From contig JALONM010000043.1 in NCBI GenBank assembly GCA_025454925.1, positions 1-36,531 on the forward strand: DNA of 36,531 nt, written 5' to 3'. The translations under genes were made by a program, and so were the position numbers. The number at the start of each line of letters is the position of its first letter. Position 1 is the stretch's first letter. This DNA is from Cytophagaceae bacterium. Its GTDB lineage: Bacteria; Bacteroidota; Bacteroidia; Cytophagales; Cytophagaceae. This document shows, piece after piece, positions 34,711 through 36,531 of the stretch. The notes beneath the pieces were generated by a model. It saw nothing but the letters and a program-made list of their open reading frames with translations. It was not told the DNA's origin and ran no database searches.

Positions 34711-36531
34711 ATGAGACCGAACAAGATGAACCCAGGAAAATTTGGTGCTAGGGGAGGCTGGAGTATAGTATTCTCCGTTTCCCTATTGTTTTTGCTGCTA
34801 GGTGCCCAGGCACAAAACAGAATTACGATGCCTAATGGACAGCAGATTTTTATGAGTGGAATGAATATTGCCTGGCAGGACTTTGCCAACGATGTGGGTG
34901 ATACTCCAATAAATGCTCAGCAGTGGGCCACTATTTTAGACAATGTTAAAAATGCAGGTGGAAATACCATTCGATGGTGGCTTTATACCAATGCTTCCAG
35001 AGCACCTAAATTTACTAATGGTCTGGTTTCAGGCCTGGGGACACAATCGGTTAATAATATCCGCACCGTGCTGGATTTGGCACAAGAAAGAAACATGGTA
35101 GTTATTCTATGTTTATTCTCTTTTGATTTATTGCAAAATGGTCAGTACATGATCAATGTAAACAATAATTATCGCATGCTAACCACCGATGAAGGTATGA
35201 TGGCATGTATTGATAATTGTATCGTTCCCACTGTCACCCAGATCGGATTGCATCCTGCGATTGCCTGTTGGGAAATTTTTAATGAACCGGAAGGGATGTT
35301 GCAAAATGGAGGTTGGACGAGTGTGCGTTTATCTTCCCGTTACTATTATCAACGTTTTATTAATCGCGCCGCTGGAGCCATTCACAGAGCGGTGCCTGGC
35401 GTTCTGGTTTCAAGCGGTGCCAAACATTTTCAGTCAATGTCCAATGTTTCTGGCTGGTGGAATTATTATTCCGATCAGGAACTTCGTAATGCCGGTCAGG
35501 ACAACGACGGCTATCTTGATTTCTACATGGATCATTACTACGATAACGAAGGAGCGCCAGGAACACAACATTCTCCTTTTCATCATAATCCCGCCTATTG
35601 GGGCTTGGATAAACCCATTGTGGTTGCTGAGTTTGCTGCCAGAGGTTACAACGGAAATTTTCAAATGAGTGGAGAGGAGTGTTTTCGTCAAGTGTACAAC
35701 CGGGGATATGCCGGAGCCTTAAGCTGGACGTATACCAACCATGATGGTTTTGGTGGATTGGCGGAATCAACACCTGGATTGACTTGGGTAAAAAATAATT
35801 CAGGTAATGCTTTGGTGTACGATGCCCAGCCTGAGCCGAACTTCGGAACGAATATCGCATTAAATAAACCTGTTACGGTTTCCTCTACGGAAGCTAATTC
35901 TGTCAATGTGGCCAATCTGGTGAACGATGGTAACCGGACTACCCGTTGGGCAAGTGCCTATGCCAATAACCAAACCTTGGTAATTGATTTGGGGGCATTT
36001 TACTCTATTCAAAATATGATCATCCGTTGGGAAGCGGCTTATGGATCCGCTTACACAGTTCAGTTTTCTAACGACAATCAAACCTGGACAACCGCAAGAA
36101 CTATTACCAATGGCGATGGAGGAAGAGATATACTTCAGAATCTTACCGGAACAGGTCGATACATACGCCTGCAGCTTACCACACGAGCCACTCAATGGGG
36201 ATTCTCGATCTATGAAGTTGAAGCCTATGGCACACTGCTTACATGTTCAGCTGCCATTACGGCATCGGGATCAACTACTATTTGTCAAGGACAATCATTA
36301 ACCTTGTCAGCATCGACCGGAAGTTCCTATGCATGGTTTTTGGGAACTACTGCCCTGGGCACAACACAATCAATTACCGTTACTACAGCAGGTTCTTACA
36401 CTGTGCGCGTAACGGCTTCCAACGGATGTTCGGCTACTTCAGCGGCTACAGCGGTTACTGTAAATACCTTGCCTGCTGCGAATATTACCGCTGCAACCGC
36501 CACAACTTTTTGTTCGGGAGGCAGTGTGGTG
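34711..36531 (+). CDS. Secreted glycoside hydrolase (GH5-like, clan A) with discoidin and Ig-like domains, partial
   Basis: The frame opens at ATG 34711 and is still open at the window end (607 codons seen). A signal peptide covers about 1-36 (SIVFSVSLLFLLLGAQAQ). Residues 40-375 form a TIM-barrel hydrolase: WEIFNEPEG puts the acid/base at E192, and KPIVVAEFAAR puts the nucleophile at E307, the clan GH-A pattern of GH5-type mannanases and cellulases. A discoidin (F5/8 type C, CBM32-like) domain follows at about 380-507 (NIALNKPVTVSS, WASAYANNQTLVIDLG, YIRLQL, YEVEAYG). Then come Ig/PKD-like repeats with paired Cys (TICQGQSLTLSAS), so a T9SS sorting domain is expected beyond the window. It likely cuts a beta-linked polysaccharide outside the cell. 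Specificity is not visible. Confidence 0.9.
   Translation, partial: MRPNKMNPGKFGARGGWSIVFSVSLLFLLLGAQAQNRITMPNGQQIFMSGMNIAWQDFANDVGDTPINAQQWATILDNVKNAGGNTIRWWLYTNASRAPKFTNGLVSGLGTQSVNNIRTVLDLAQERNMVVILCLFSFDLLQNGQYMINVNNNYRMLTTDEGMMACIDNCIVPTVTQIGLHPAIACWEIFNEPEGMLQNGGWTSVRLSSRYYYQRFINRAAGAIHRAVPGVLVSSGAKHFQSMSNVSGWWNYYSDQELRNAGQDNDGYLDFYMDHYYDNEGAPGTQHSPFHHNPAYWGLDKPIVVAEFAARGYNGNFQMSGEECFRQVYNRGYAGALSWTYTNHDGFGGLAESTPGLTWVKNNSGNALVYDAQPEPNFGTNIALNKPVTVSSTEANSVNVANLVNDGNRTTRWASAYANNQTLVIDLGAFYSIQNMIIRWEAAYGSAYTVQFSNDNQTWTTARTITNGDGGRDILQNLTGTGRYIRLQLTTRATQWGFSIYEVEAYGTLLTCSAAITASGSTTICQGQSLTLSASTGSSYAWFLGTTALGTTQSITVTTAGSYTVRVTASNGCSATSAATAVTVNTLPAANITAATATTFCSGGSVV

Noticed and set aside
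35210-35668. 152-codon + strand frame near the right end
   Set aside because: It is an out-of-frame shadow of the glycoside hydrolase gene, whose true frame is open to the window end.

Overview
The window comes from a member of the Bacteroidota, probably a gliding or surface-active lineage. Three things point there. Two giant secreted proteins end in type IX secretion (T9SS) sorting domains. The promoter-like sites match the Bacteroidota form TAnnTTTG, with one complete TTTG-N19-TAnnTTTG. The tmRNA tag ends in ALAA after a GEENSF lead, as in that phylum. I cannot resolve order or genus. No CRISPR array, transposase or tRNA gene was seen.

Left part (1-7.9 kb). A type I restriction-modification locus runs on the + strand: hsdS, hsdR and a YgjP/SprT-like metallopeptidase; hsdM is not in the window and is expected upstream. 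It is followed by a decayed AAA-ATPase remnant, a hairpin-rich dispersed repeat, a DUF1456 (YehS-like) gene and the tmRNA gene (ssrA) on the minus strand, then an outer-membrane barrel protein and a second, inverted copy of the repeat.

Middle (7.9-23.3 kb, minus strand). Two large T9SS cargo genes lie next to each other, each with its own candidate promoter and terminator. One is a 1097-residue Asp-box propeller protein with a type A sorting domain. The other is a 3964-residue protein with 32 tandem units of about 92 residues, each with a conserved cysteine pair, and a type B (gliding-type) sorting domain.

Housekeeping block (23.5-31.0 kb). On the minus strand an apparent operon runs mpl, DEDDh exonuclease, CAP/OmpA-like lipid- or wall-associated protein, ribF, driven by a full consensus promoter. 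It diverges from dnaB on the + strand. The 310-bp intergenic region between mpl and dnaB carries two exact DnaA boxes in opposite orientation and marks the point where transcription switches from leftward to rightward. It is a candidate replication origin or a DnaA-controlled dnaB region.

Right part (31.1 kb to end). On the + strand are a polysaccharide flippase, a SAM methyltransferase, a GT4 glycosyltransferase, and a secreted GH5-like glycoside hydrolase with a discoidin domain that runs off the window. Together these look like part of a surface-polysaccharide locus.
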